Origin: an uncultured Ignavibacteriota bacterium
GTDB lineage: Bacteria; Bacteroidota; Ignavibacteria; Palsa-1295
Direction: 5' to 3'
NCBI GenBank assembly: GCA_903900335.1
Contig: CAIUMP010000044.1
Coordinates: forward strand, 34,686-98,685
Length of the DNA: 64,000 bases
Shown: piece after piece, positions 9,099-18,694 of the stretch
How the letters are laid out: each line of letters begins with the position of its first letter
Numbering within the stretch: the first letter of the stretch is position 1
Notes under the pieces: model-generated
What the model was told of the DNA's origin: nothing
What the model saw: the letters and a program-made list of their open reading frames with translations, nothing else
The model's database searches: none
Translations under genes and position numbers: made by a program

Positions 9099-9611
9099 TT
9101 AGGACGCCCCCTCGACATTCAAAATAAAATTAAGCATATCAATATTCCCCGGATTGTGTCCGGCACGACGAATCGCGGCGAAAACTTGCGCGCGTGTGTG
9201 CGTGCCATGGTTCGCCGTGTGCATCAGCAGCTTCCAAACAGGGTGCGACTCCTGCTTGCCATTCGAGCGCACGAAGCTGCGAATTTCCTTCACGCTTTCT
9301 TCCGTCAATCCATTGATGTAGGTGTTCGTCTGCTCATTCACTGCCACCCAGCGCTGGCGAGCTTTCTGGAGGGTATCCAGATCCTTCGGCAACATTAGCC
9401 TTATCGCCTCCTTCATTTCTTTCGTCTCATCGTACCAACAGAACCAGCCCCACTGGACGTTAATGAGATGATCGAGTGTCTCCCACGTCGAGCCATTGCC
9501 GCTGCAGCCGGGGGCGGTCCATTCTTCAGGCGTGAGCTGCTCGCAGGCGTTCAGAAGCTGCTCTGTGGCCCAGGCGTTGTATCGGTAGTACGTTTGGATG
9601 AGTTCGAGCAT
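9099..9611 (-). CDS. DinB family protein
   Basis: 170 residues, the usual length of the DinB/YfiT-like four-helix bundle. The start MLELIQTYYRYNAWAT and the central TWETLDHLINVQWGW are characteristic. Candidate metal-binding histidines are in LDHL and in the C-terminal HTANHGTHTRAQV pattern. The family contains metal-dependent thiol transferases and damage-inducible proteins, and the specific function here is unknown. It is the first gene of a probable transcript with ruvB. Confidence 0.85.
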   Translation of the reverse strand: MLELIQTYYRYNAWATEQLLNACEQLTPEEWTAPGCSGNGSTWETLDHLINVQWGWFCWYDETKEMKEAIRLMLPKDLDTLQKARQRWVAVNEQTNTYINGLTEESVKEIRSFVRSNGKQESHPVWKLLMHTANHGTHTRAQVFAAIRRAGHNPGNIDMLNFILNVEGAS

Positions 9612-9824
9612 TTAAAAATCGGATTAGTGTCGTCCAGAACAGCACCGCGTTCAAAGACTATTCCCGGCATGACAATAAACTAACGCAACATCCGTCTTCA
9701 ACAGGCGTTTTACGCGTAGCCAGCAACAACTTTCTCTTTTCCGCATGGCTTGACTGTTACTTTCCGACGCAGCCGAATGTGGATGTATGCAACCGGGTTA
9801 AGGCAACTAACCCTCACCGCTTGA

Positions 9825-12104
9825 ATGAAATTACCACTCTTTCTTCTTCTTCTCCTCGGATTCACCCTCCTTACCCACCAGGATTCCGCAGCCTTCACAA
9901 GGGCCTCACTGCCGGACTCAAGTACCGGTGTCATTTCGGGCTTTATCAAAGATTCGACGAACGGTGAGTCGATCATCGGCGCGACGGTACGGGTTCGGGA
10001 TCTGAAGATCGGTGCAATCTCGAACAAAAGCGGTTTCTTCTCGCTGCATGTGCCAAGTCGGGTGCAAGTGCTTGTTGAGATCACATCGCTGGGATATCGG
10101 TCTGTGAAGGAGAAGTTTATTCTAAAGGATGGCGAGGATCGCTCCAGAACATACCTGCTTGCACCCGCCAGCGTTTCGGGAGCTGATATAACCGTTGAAG
10201 CCGACCACGAAAGGGAACGGCAGGAGCCACAGGTTTCCCGTGTCACCATTCAGCCCCAGCAAGTGGCGGATCTCCCGAAGGCGGGAGAATCTGACATCTT
10301 CCGCATCCTGCAATTACTGCCCGGCGTCCAAACCTCCAGCGAGATTTCGAGTGGGCTGTACGTACGCGGGGGCTCGCCCGACCAAAACTTGATCTTGCTC
10401 GATGGGAGTGTGCTTTACAATCCGTCTCACTTTTTCGGCTTCTTCTCAACATTTAATCCGGATGCGATAAAGGACGTCGAATTCATCAAAGGCGGGTTCC
10501 CCGCAGAATACGGGGGAAGGCTCTCCTCCGTTCTAAGCGTAACCGACATTGACGGTGACCGCAACCAAACGAAAGGCAAGTTTACGCTCGGGCTGATTTC
10601 CAGCCGAGCCACGATCGAGACACCACTTGGCACCGGAGCGTTGGTGCTCTCAGGCAGAAGGACCTACCTTGACGTGCTCCTGAATGCGACCGGATTGGCT
10701 ACCTCACTCAATTTGCCTGGATATTATTTTTATGATCTCAACCTGAAGATCACTCAGAACCCGTCCCCTAACGACAAAGTCACCGTGAGTGGCTACATGG
10801 GATCCGATAATTTAAATTTTGCAGCCGCGAACGCCGCGAACGATATCACGATGCAATGGGGCAATAAGGCGGCCTCCGGAGTGTGGACGCATGTCTTCGG
10901 CAGCGAGTTATTCTCGAAGCTGGACCTTAGCGCCAGTAACTACTCCTCGACGTTCACCGTCGGTTCCAACGCGCAGCCGTTCAATTGGATCAACGGGATT
11001 GATGATTACACGGCACTTGGGAGCATGGAATATTTTCCGAATCAGCAGAACACGATAAAGACGGGTATTCAGGCAACCGCTTACCATACCTCATTGAAGA
11101 TTCAAAGCGGTACCAATCCGCCGAATGCCGACATTGACCGAACACCTTACTATGCGGCAGCATATGCACAGGACGAGTGGAAACCGACGCTTGGTGCGAC
11201 CGACCCGCTCGCAATCACCGCTGGGCTCCGAGTCGATGGCATAAGCTCGAATCCGCAGATAGGGATCGATCCGCGAATTAGCGCCAGATATGTCCTTACT
11301 CCTGCCGTCACACTTAAAGCCAGCTTTGGAGTGTATCACCAGTATCTCAAGCTCGCGACGAATACCCTCATTCCCGTCTTCGATGTATGGCAAGCGACCG
11401 ATACTTCGCAACCTCCCGAGCGGGCATTGCAATATGTGCTTGGCGTTTCGACTACTCCCTTCGAAGATGTCAATTTCGACGTTGAGGCCTACTATAAGGA
11501 TATGACCAATCTGGTCGAGATGCGGCCAAATGTCACCTCGGGAAGTACGCTTAACGACGTCTTCTTTGTTGGTAACGGGAAGGCGTATGGTATCGAGTTC
11601 TTTCTGCAAAAGCAGGAAGGACGCTTTACTGGCTGGCTCGGGTACACACTCGCATGGACAACCAGAACATTCCCAGACATCAATAACGGCAAGGAGTTTC
11701 CTCCGACCTACGACCGGCGAAACAACTTCGATCTCGTGTTTACCTACCATGCCAACGACCGCTGGACCTTCGGCGCGAACTATACCTACGGCACTGGACA
11801 GGCGTACACGCAGATCACAGCGCTTGCGCCAAACGCGGAGGATGGCGGACGCAATATACCGATCGGCGGAGACAAGAACGCACTGCGTCTGCCGCCGTAT
11901 AATAGATTGGATTTATCCGCAACGTATAAATTCAGTTTCTTCTCGGAGCAGCGCAATGCGGAGTTCAATTTCGACGTGTTCAATGCGTACAACTATCGGA
12001 ATGTCTGGATCTCGCAAGTAGATGAGACGACGAATCCGGCGACGATCAACTTGGTACGCCTTTTACCGATATTGCCGACGTTCGGCGTTTCTGTTAACTT
12101 TTAG
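9825..12104 (+). CDS. TonB-dependent outer-membrane receptor with carboxypeptidase-like N-terminal domain
   Basis: 759 residues. A signal peptide (about 1-24) is followed by a carboxypeptidase-regulatory-like domain (about 33-115; GFIKDSTNGESIIGATV). The plug domain (about 130-240) has the usual GLYVRGGSPDQNLILLDG. A beta-barrel of about 500 residues ends with an aromatic C-terminus (SVNF), the signal for outer-membrane insertion. It should import a substrate across the outer membrane using TonB energy. The substrate is unknown. The next gene encodes a DUF4249-like lipoprotein that starts 19 bases later, a pairing common in Bacteroidota. There is no SusD gene. Confidence 0.92.
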   Translation: MKLPLFLLLLLGFTLLTHQDSAAFTRASLPDSSTGVISGFIKDSTNGESIIGATVRVRDLKIGAISNKSGFFSLHVPSRVQVLVEITSLGYRSVKEKFILKDGEDRSRTYLLAPASVSGADITVEADHERERQEPQVSRVTIQPQQVADLPKAGESDIFRILQLLPGVQTSSEISSGLYVRGGSPDQNLILLDGSVLYNPSHFFGFFSTFNPDAIKDVEFIKGGFPAEYGGRLSSVLSVTDIDGDRNQTKGKFTLGLISSRATIETPLGTGALVLSGRRTYLDVLLNATGLATSLNLPGYYFYDLNLKITQNPSPNDKVTVSGYMGSDNLNFAAANAANDITMQWGNKAASGVWTHVFGSELFSKLDLSASNYSSTFTVGSNAQPFNWINGIDDYTALGSMEYFPNQQNTIKTGIQATAYHTSLKIQSGTNPPNADIDRTPYYAAAYAQDEWKPTLGATDPLAITAGLRVDGISSNPQIGIDPRISARYVLTPAVTLKASFGVYHQYLKLATNTLIPVFDVWQATDTSQPPERALQYVLGVSTTPFEDVNFDVEAYYKDMTNLVEMRPNVTSGSTLNDVFFVGNGKAYGIEFFLQKQEGRFTGWLGYTLAWTTRTFPDINNGKEFPPTYDRRNNFDLVFTYHANDRWTFGANYTYGTGQAYTQITALAPNAEDGGRNIPIGGDKNALRLPPYNRLDLSATYKFSFFSEQRNAEFNFDVFNAYNYRNVWISQVDETTNPATINLVRLLPILPTFGVSVNF

Positions 12105-12123
12105 GTCTATTGCTTTGAAAGAA

Positions 12124-13017
12124 ATGCCCACCCTACTTCTTCTGGTACAACGGATTGCTTCGCCGAACAGACTGTGGCTAGCTCTATCGGTATCTATTAT
12201 CATCAGCGCGATGAGCATGGCGTTCGTCAGTTGTGACTCCCCTATCGACACTGCGTATCACGAGCAAATCGTCGTAGCAGCATTCCTGATCGAAGGGCAG
12301 CCAATCGACTCCATCGTTTTGCATCGCACTACGCCGTTCGGCTCGTATTACGATGATCTGGATTACGCTGTCGATAGCGCCCATGTAACGATCACCGTTG
12401 ACGGTGTTCCGCATACACTGTTGCCGGCCAAACTCAAAGGGCGGTACTACTTGCCAGCCTCCGAACTCATCCTTCAGGGAGGAAAGGAGTATGACCTTAC
12501 CATCGTCGCACCCAATTGGCAGACCGGTGGCACGCAGACACTTTCGGCGAATACGATCGTGCCGATGCCCATCCACTATAGTCCGCTTGCGGATTCCGTG
12601 CGTGGCAAGACGCTCATTCTGGACACGAACAATCTCAGCACGTTCGCATTTGTCGTGACAGCGGGTCCGGTTGACAGACCTGATCGCCGCTATATCATGA
12701 CAGCAACCGCACGCGACACATCCTACGGGCGCATTCGCCAGCGGCGCCAAGGGCCGGATTCCTTGCAGGTCACACGGTACTCACTGGTTCAGACCGGCCC
12801 CGCCATCGCAGTGACTTCACGATTATTCAATTGGTATGGGCCGAACACCATCTCCTTCTACGCCATCGATACCAACTGGAATGATTATCAACGGCAACTT
12901 CAGAACGTCGGCAACACATCTTACCAACCGACACTCAATCATGTACAAGGTGGCATGGGTGTCTTCGCCAGTGGCGCAAGGGACACCGTTACGGTGATGA
13001 TTTTGCCGAAGCAGTAG
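12124..13017 (+). CDS. DUF4249-like lipoprotein
   Basis: About 297 residues from ATG 12124. The N-terminus has a hydrophobic helix (LWLALSVSIIISAMSMAF) ending VSC, a plausible lipobox. The rest is beta-rich, with an immunoglobulin-like stretch (VTITVDGVPHTLLPAKLKGRYYL split over about 85-110), as in DUF4249 proteins encoded behind TonB receptors. It probably sits in the outer membrane facing the periplasm and works with the receptor upstream. The frame is open to 12022, but the longer version overlaps the receptor gene. Function is inferred from position. Confidence 0.68.
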   Translation: MPTLLLLVQRIASPNRLWLALSVSIIISAMSMAFVSCDSPIDTAYHEQIVVAAFLIEGQPIDSIVLHRTTPFGSYYDDLDYAVDSAHVTITVDGVPHTLLPAKLKGRYYLPASELILQGGKEYDLTIVAPNWQTGGTQTLSANTIVPMPIHYSPLADSVRGKTLILDTNNLSTFAFVVTAGPVDRPDRRYIMTATARDTSYGRIRQRRQGPDSLQVTRYSLVQTGPAIAVTSRLFNWYGPNTISFYAIDTNWNDYQRQLQNVGNTSYQPTLNHVQGGMGVFASGARDTVTVMILPKQ

Positions 13018-13080
13018 CCACTTTAGCGGGGTCTGTGCCTTCTCGCTTCGTATATTGCAGTCCGATAGAGATTGCATGAA

Positions 13081-13085
13081 GGAGG
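13081..13085 (+). promoter_or_regulatory. Shine-Dalgarno sequence of the MoxR-like gene
   Basis: GGAGG lies nine bases before ATG 13095. It is worth noting because most genes in this window lack a recognisable Shine-Dalgarno sequence. It fixes the start at 13095. Confidence 0.6.
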
Positions 13086-13094
13086 GTTAACGGC

Positions 13095-14456
13095 ATGACC
13101 GAGGTAAAATCGAGAGAAATATCAGCGGCGAATGGTGTGGCAGCGGGGCACGTAAACCGTGCGCCGATGCGTGATACGGCTGCGATTATTGAGGACTTAA
13201 AAGAGGCGCTCGAATTCGTCGAGGAGCGCATGGTGAACCGCTCCGAGGTGATCTCGCAGGCGTTTCTTGCGCTGCTTATCGGCGAGCACCTGCTCATCGA
13301 AAGCCGCACGGGCGTCGGAAAGACGCTGCTGGCCGAGCAGGTATTCCGAATGTTCGAGGGAGCGCGTACCTTCAAAGTGCAGGCCAGCAAAGAGCAGCAG
13401 CCTGACACCTATTTCGGCGGACTCCTCCTCGAAGAACTCAAGCAGGGCCGCATTATTCACAACACCACCGGCTCCCTTGTCGAAAGCGAATTTGGCTTCA
13501 TTGACGAAATCTTCGACGCCAACGACTACACTCTACGTGCCCTTCTGTCGCTCCTCAACGAGCGCCAACTCGTGCGCGGAATGCAGCGAATGCCGTCGAG
13601 CATTCACACGGTCGTCGCCGCAACCAACTATCTCCGGATTTCCGAGATCACCGAGGCGCTGATGGATCGGTTCATGTTCAAGGCGCTGATTCATCCTGAT
13701 AAGGATGCCTATCATCAGTTCAAGATCTCTCAGCAGTATCTGAAGAATCTTGGCAACACGATCGAGCCGATAAAGAAGATCCAATACGCAGACCTGGCGT
13801 ACGCATCGCACATCGTTCGCGGGGAAGTGCCAGAGTATCAGATTTCGGTAACGCCCGACATTGTCTACTTCATGAATCTCGTCATTCGTCATTACGAGAT
13901 CCAGCGCAATCGGTTGCTCCATGACCGTCCGCATGAAACGCACTTGCGAACGAAGGATTATTATATTTCGCCGCGCACGCAGGCGAAGTCCCTCGATGTC
14001 GTCCGTGCCATCGCCTTCCTTCATGGCCGAACAAGTGTTATTAAGGAGGACATCCCGCGCTTGCACCTGCTGCTGTGCACTTCCGGTGTCGCAGAGGAGC
14101 GTGCGCTCTTTCAGCGTTCGTATGACACACTTATTCAGCTCTATCAGGTATCAGGTGCCTTCGAACAGCTCTCCGCTCTCCTAACCCTCGATGAGGTCTT
14201 GACAAAGCTGAAGCATGATCCCTCCCTCATGTCCAAACCGCTTGACGAGTTGGAGGCCGCACCGACGAAACGCTCGCTTGTAACATGGGCCAAAGAAACG
14301 CTCGGCGTTGCCGACGCATCGGCTGGACACAAGCGACGATTGGTGGAAGGCTACTTGCAAAGTATCCACCCCGCAACTGAGGATCTGAAAGCGCTAAAGG
14401 TTCACATGGAAAAGGAGATCAAGGTCGTGTTCTCAGAAGCAGCCGAGCATTTCTAA
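13095..14456 (+). CDS. MoxR-like AAA+ ATPase (RavA-like)
   Basis: 453 residues. A Walker A loop RTGVGKT is at about 71-77 and Walker B FIDEIF at about 135-140. AATNY near 176-180 is sensor 1, and EALMDRFMFK follows with the arginine finger. This is the MoxR/RavA clade of AAA+ proteins, which usually act with a VWA-domain partner to insert metals or remodel protein complexes. The candidate partner is the VWA gene ending at 18523, separated by a metallophosphoesterase and a YD-repeat-like gene on the same strand. The C-terminal 150 residues are helical and not assigned to a known domain. Confidence 0.85.
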   Translation: MTEVKSREISAANGVAAGHVNRAPMRDTAAIIEDLKEALEFVEERMVNRSEVISQAFLALLIGEHLLIESRTGVGKTLLAEQVFRMFEGARTFKVQASKEQQPDTYFGGLLLEELKQGRIIHNTTGSLVESEFGFIDEIFDANDYTLRALLSLLNERQLVRGMQRMPSSIHTVVAATNYLRISEITEALMDRFMFKALIHPDKDAYHQFKISQQYLKNLGNTIEPIKKIQYADLAYASHIVRGEVPEYQISVTPDIVYFMNLVIRHYEIQRNRLLHDRPHETHLRTKDYYISPRTQAKSLDVVRAIAFLHGRTSVIKEDIPRLHLLLCTSGVAEERALFQRSYDTLIQLYQVSGAFEQLSALLTLDEVLTKLKHDPSLMSKPLDELEAAPTKRSLVTWAKETLGVADASAGHKRRLVEGYLQSIHPATEDLKALKVHMEKEIKVVFSEAAEHF

Positions 14457-14665
14457 TCCGCGAAGCCTAAATCAGGAAATAATTGACCGGCCCATCCGTC
14501 TTAAGAACATTGGGTGGAGTACGCTTTGGAAGGAGATTCTGTTCGCTCCATGCACACAGGTCGCTCACCGCGATTCATTTGCGCCACCGATACTCTGGGT
14601 ACCTCGCGACCTCTTATTCGTTGTAGCTATTCACCCGCTGTTCTGCTCTCCTACTCTTTCGGTAC

Positions 14666-15859
14666 ATGAATCCAACAATTGAATCTCGCGAACGCGTGCG
14701 CTCTCGGCACCGCTCGTTTGCCATCTTCTTCTCGATCGTTCTCACCGTTTATTCGGCGGTGCATTTCTACATTTTCACACGGCTCAATCAGGCGATACCG
14801 GATGGCTCGTGGTTCCGCACGCTCTTCATCCCGCTCTTCATATTTATCGCGGCGAGCTACATCGTCGGTCAGATACTTGAGCGGAGGAAATCGTCATTTG
14901 TCAGTGACGGGTTGACGTGGACCGGCGCGTTGTGGCTGGGTGCATTGGCCTGGTTCTTTCCGGCGATAGTGATGGTAGATGTAATTCGGCTGGCCGATTA
15001 TGCCTTCCACTTTCTTCCCCCGGAGTGGTATGTCAATGGCACCGAAACGAAGGAGACCATTGGGAGCATCGGAAGCGCGGTCGTACTTATCGGTATGACC
15101 TATGGATTCTGGAACGCCCGGAATCTTCGTGTCCGACCGCTTGCGATCACCATTGATAAAAAGAGGAATGGCGCACCACTGCGCATTGCACTCATAAGTG
15201 ACATGCACATGGGGACGATCATTGCGAAGAAGCGGGTTGCGCGAATGGTGGAGAAGATCAATTCCATCAAGCCCGATCTGGTGCTGATGGCTGGCGATCA
15301 GATAGACGGCAATCCGCATCCGGTAATGGAATTGGATCTTGGTAAGGTCTTGGAGAAGATCGAGAGTAAATACGGTGTATATGCAATCACGGGTAACCAT
15401 GAGTACATTGGCGATGCAGAAATTGCGTGTGCCTATTTGCAATCGCACGGTGTGAAGATGATCCGCGATAGCGCGGTGGAGGTTGCGGGCGTCTATCTTG
15501 TCGGCCGAGAAGACGGCGCGGCAAAGCAATTCGCGCACTTGGACCGCAAAGAACTGTCCGAACTGATGGCGCCTCTTGATAGGTCAAAACCGATCATCCT
15601 AATGGACCACACCCCGTTCCACCTGGAACAGGCTGAGCAGAACGGCGTTGATCTCCAGGTTTCCGGCCACACACATCACGCACAGATATGGCCATTCAGC
15701 TATATCACAAAGAAGATCTACGAAGTAAGCTGGGGATACAAGAAGAAGGGCAACACGCACATCTACGTCTCCTGCGGCGCGGGAACGTGGGGGCCACCAA
15801 TTCGCATTGGGAATAGACCGGAGGTGGTGGAAATAACAATCACCTTCCGCGGCACCTAA
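14666..15859 (+). CDS. Membrane-anchored metallophosphoesterase
   Basis: 397 residues. Three or four hydrophobic helices cover about 15-38, 50-70, 86-106 and 134-148, followed by a calcineurin-like phosphoesterase domain. Its metal-binding motifs are SDMHMG (178-183), AGDQIDG, GNHEY and GHTHHAQ, all intact, as in YkuE/YaeI-type enzymes that act on membrane lipids or phosphorylated substrates. The catalytic domain follows the last helix, and its side of the membrane is not clear. The next gene starts six bases after its stop, so the two are probably co-transcribed. It is unusual between a MoxR ATPase and a VWA protein. Confidence 0.88.
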   Translation: MNPTIESRERVRSRHRSFAIFFSIVLTVYSAVHFYIFTRLNQAIPDGSWFRTLFIPLFIFIAASYIVGQILERRKSSFVSDGLTWTGALWLGALAWFFPAIVMVDVIRLADYAFHFLPPEWYVNGTETKETIGSIGSAVVLIGMTYGFWNARNLRVRPLAITIDKKRNGAPLRIALISDMHMGTIIAKKRVARMVEKINSIKPDLVLMAGDQIDGNPHPVMELDLGKVLEKIESKYGVYAITGNHEYIGDAEIACAYLQSHGVKMIRDSAVEVAGVYLVGREDGAAKQFAHLDRKELSELMAPLDRSKPIILMDHTPFHLEQAEQNGVDLQVSGHTHHAQIWPFSYITKKIYEVSWGYKKKGNTHIYVSCGAGTWGPPIRIGNRPEVVEITITFRGT

Positions 15860-15865
15860 CGATGT

Positions 15866-16960
15866 ATGATTGACGACCTCGAAGACTACCGCGCCCCCAT
15901 CCCGAATGTTCGGATGATCCGGCAGATCACCGTGCCACGCTGGGCGGTGGAAGATCCTGAGCCGGGGGATCAGTACGTCGCGCCAGAAATGCCGGACTTG
16001 GGGGATGCGAATAACGTGTTCTTCCGCTCGAAGCTCAACCTGGAGCCGGAACAACTGTATCTTGGTAGGCTGCTAAGTGCGCGCCATGTCTCTGGTGAGG
16101 ATAGAATGATAGAACTTAGTCATGTCGAATCCTACTACAATGAAGTCGGGCTTCTAATCGAGCGCAGAGAATTCAACGAGGGCACACTTCAACAGCGTCA
16201 GCGTTTTTTGTTCGATGCCGAAGGTCGACTTACCCGCAAGGTGCTCGAAGACCACCACGATGAGCAGTTGGAAAGAACGGAGTTACAATACGGCGACGAT
16301 AGAAAGCTGCTATCGGAAACCGTGACATACTCGGATGGCAGTAAACAGGTCACTGCACATCGATGGGCCGGTCCAACAGACGATGCAATTACTTCGAATG
16401 ATGAGGGTGTTGTTGGGCAGGTGCGAACAACATACGATGAGAAGGGTCGCGTTGTCGAGCGCTCGGACATAGATCCATCAACGGGCACGAAATCTGGAGT
16501 GTTCTGGGAATTTGATGCTGCGGATAAGCTAATCAGTGTCGGCACGATTGACAAGGATGGGACGAGGTGGATTTCCGAGACATTCGAGTATGACGAATCG
16601 GGCCACGAAACGGCGTGGGCGGAGTTCGACCGGCAAGGTACTACACTCCAGCAGCGACTTTCATCCTATGAGGGTGATGATTGCACGGAATTCCGCTTGA
16701 TCGACTCCAACGGTGAAACTGTTACTTCCCAGATCTTCAACGAAGAGCATAAGATATTACAGTCACTGAGTTCTGGCCCAGATGGCAATTCTGAAGCCAT
16801 TTATCTCTACGAAGAGACAGGTCTCCTGAACGTAACCGCTACCCGAACTGAGACAAAACTCGTGGGTGGCCCAGGATACGGTTACTACGGTGGCGGCACC
16901 CCACGTGCCTACGTCGAAGCCAGCACCACTTGGTGGCAATACGAGTTCTCCCCTTCATAA
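15866..16960 (+). CDS. Hypothetical protein with YD/RHS-like repeats
   Basis: 364 residues with no signal peptide and no membrane helix. The centre contains a run of degenerate repeats of the YD type, such as FLFDAEGRLTRKV, TTYDEKGRVVER, WEFDAADKLISV and FEYDESGHETAW, which should fold as beta-hairpins. RHS cores normally belong to large secreted toxins, but this short protein lacks a core-protease region or toxin domain. The tail is Gly/Tyr-rich (GGPGYGYYGGG). Its position between the phosphoesterase and the VWA gene suggests a scaffold role in the same process. I do not recognise a specific family. Confidence 0.6.
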   Translation: MIDDLEDYRAPIPNVRMIRQITVPRWAVEDPEPGDQYVAPEMPDLGDANNVFFRSKLNLEPEQLYLGRLLSARHVSGEDRMIELSHVESYYNEVGLLIERREFNEGTLQQRQRFLFDAEGRLTRKVLEDHHDEQLERTELQYGDDRKLLSETVTYSDGSKQVTAHRWAGPTDDAITSNDEGVVGQVRTTYDEKGRVVERSDIDPSTGTKSGVFWEFDAADKLISVGTIDKDGTRWISETFEYDESGHETAWAEFDRQGTTLQQRLSSYEGDDCTEFRLIDSNGETVTSQIFNEEHKILQSLSSGPDGNSEAIYLYEETGLLNVTATRTETKLVGGPGYGYYGGGTPRAYVEASTTWWQYEFSPS

Positions 16961-17020
16961 TTCATCAATCCTAATTCATACTTTCCCGCCTTGTCCACCG
17001 AGCGCGCGTTTTTACCCACC

Positions 17021-18523
17021 ATGGAGGAGTTCGGCTTTTTCTCGCACATTTACGAGAAGCTGCCACCGGACTTCACCGCCGTGTTCGAAATCGCCCGAGT
17101 CCTTGAGGATGAGACATCGCTGCTGTCCCAATCTTTACAGCAGATCGTTAAGCTCCCGGCTCCGGCTGCTTCCCAACGACGCGAAAAAGCGGAGGATTAT
17201 CACCGCTACACCCCGAGTGGTGAGCGCTATGCCGCCGATCTCATCACAAGCTACCACGATGTAGCGCGCGTCTATCCGAATCAATTTCTGCTTCCCGAAG
17301 AGATATTTCTGCAACGGTTAGCGCTACGTGAGCTCTGGATGCCTGTGGCAAAAAGCGGTGTGATCCTACCGGTTGATGATAGTGAGGAGGGTTTCGCATT
17401 CGACAGCCGAAAGCAGAAAGTGTATGTGCTCTTTGATACGTCGCGCTCCATGCAGACGCATCACCGCATTCACCTGGCGAAGGCGATTCTCTATTACTTT
17501 CTAAAGCGCAACAAGATCGATCTCGGGCATGTCAGCCTTCGAACGTTCGATGACCATGTAGGTGATATTCATACAGCCGTCGACCAGAAGAGCTACGAGG
17601 CGCTGATGCGATACGTGCTGCGCATCTCCCATCTTGGCGAAGGCACAGTACTTCAGAAAGCCATCCTTCAGGCCCTTGATGATATTCACGAGATGGGGCA
17701 CCTCGCTGGCGCGGAAATTCTCATCATCACCGACGGTGCTGTCCAATTGGATGAAGATCTGATTCGTTCGAAGATGGATGAAACGATCCGAATTCACACC
17801 GTCAAGATCGGCCATGTCGAGATCTTTGCGAGTGAAACCCAGATCCATGACATGATCGCGCGCGGCATCATTAAGGACCGCGCACTGATCGATCTGCACA
17901 AGCAACAGAGTGAGATCCAGCATCAACTTCGGACCGTCGAGGGCGCTAGCCGGCGGCATGTGCTGGAACAGATGCTTGGCAGCGTCCGCGCACAAATTGG
18001 GAGCCGGAAGATACCGTTCGGCAATGAGTTGCAGCAACTTTCGAGCGTCTATCTCAACATTGATGATTTTAACGAGACCGAGCGCTTCCGCGCAGACCCT
18101 GAGACCATTGGGGATCTGGAAGATCTGCTGCGTGCGCTGGAGGCAGAAGCCGCGGAATTTCTTACCAGCGAATTAACGAAGAAACTGGCCGTCCTCCACG
18201 ACCACGTTCAGTTTCTGCAACGCTACGAAACGGACGATGCCCTGAAAGCCCGACTGCAGGCGATCGATGATCATCTCCGAAAACTGCTTTCCCAGTTCCT
18301 CGGACAACAGATCAGCAAATCGGCCGAGGGAGAGGGTGAGGCAGACGCAAAGCAGAACAGCCAGATTGCAATGTCCGATGAGGACGCGCGCGATCTCCGG
18401 TTTCTGCTCGAAGCGGACATGTCCATGAGCAAAAGCTGGGGGCTGCTGATCCGCTGGTTGGTCCAATGGTTGCGAAGTCGGATCCTTCATCGACGTCCGC
18501 GGACATTGAAGATCGAAGATTAG
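17021..18523 (+). CDS. VWA domain-containing protein (ViaA-like)
   Basis: About 500 residues from ATG 17021. TTG at 16991 is an alternative start that adds ten residues. The von Willebrand A domain (about 133-300) opens VYVLFDTSRSM, with a complete MIDAS metal site DxSxS, plus GEGTVLQKAI for the MIDAS threonine and ILIITDGA for the last ligand. The C-terminal half is helical with coiled-coil potential. There is no signal peptide. It is probably the adaptor of the MoxR-like ATPase encoded at 13095, as ViaA is for RavA. The interaction is inferred from families and position. Confidence 0.8.
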   Translation: MEEFGFFSHIYEKLPPDFTAVFEIARVLEDETSLLSQSLQQIVKLPAPAASQRREKAEDYHRYTPSGERYAADLITSYHDVARVYPNQFLLPEEIFLQRLALRELWMPVAKSGVILPVDDSEEGFAFDSRKQKVYVLFDTSRSMQTHHRIHLAKAILYYFLKRNKIDLGHVSLRTFDDHVGDIHTAVDQKSYEALMRYVLRISHLGEGTVLQKAILQALDDIHEMGHLAGAEILIITDGAVQLDEDLIRSKMDETIRIHTVKIGHVEIFASETQIHDMIARGIIKDRALIDLHKQQSEIQHQLRTVEGASRRHVLEQMLGSVRAQIGSRKIPFGNELQQLSSVYLNIDDFNETERFRADPETIGDLEDLLRALEAEAAEFLTSELTKKLAVLHDHVQFLQRYETDDALKARLQAIDDHLRKLLSQFLGQQISKSAEGEGEADAKQNSQIAMSDEDARDLRFLLEADMSMSKSWGLLIRWLVQWLRSRILHRRPRTLKIED

Positions 18524-18615
18524 ACTACATGGTGGGGTTTTCTCCGAGCGGGCTACCCTGTTTACATTTTGGAAAATGTTAATAAGAATCGCACGGGCGC
18601 GGGCGTAAGATTCCG

Positions 18616-18623
18616 TATTTTTG
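18616..18623 (+). promoter_or_regulatory. Candidate -7 box upstream of dnaN
   Basis: TATTTTTG matches the Bacteroidota -7 consensus TAnnTTTG, about 70 bases before the dnaN start. A -33 TTG element is not clear. Confidence 0.35.
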
Positions 18624-18694
18624 AGTTATAGAGTTCGCTCACGGCTTGGTGTCAGAGCCGACCCATTCCATAAACGCTGTTCTTAAGACCACGC

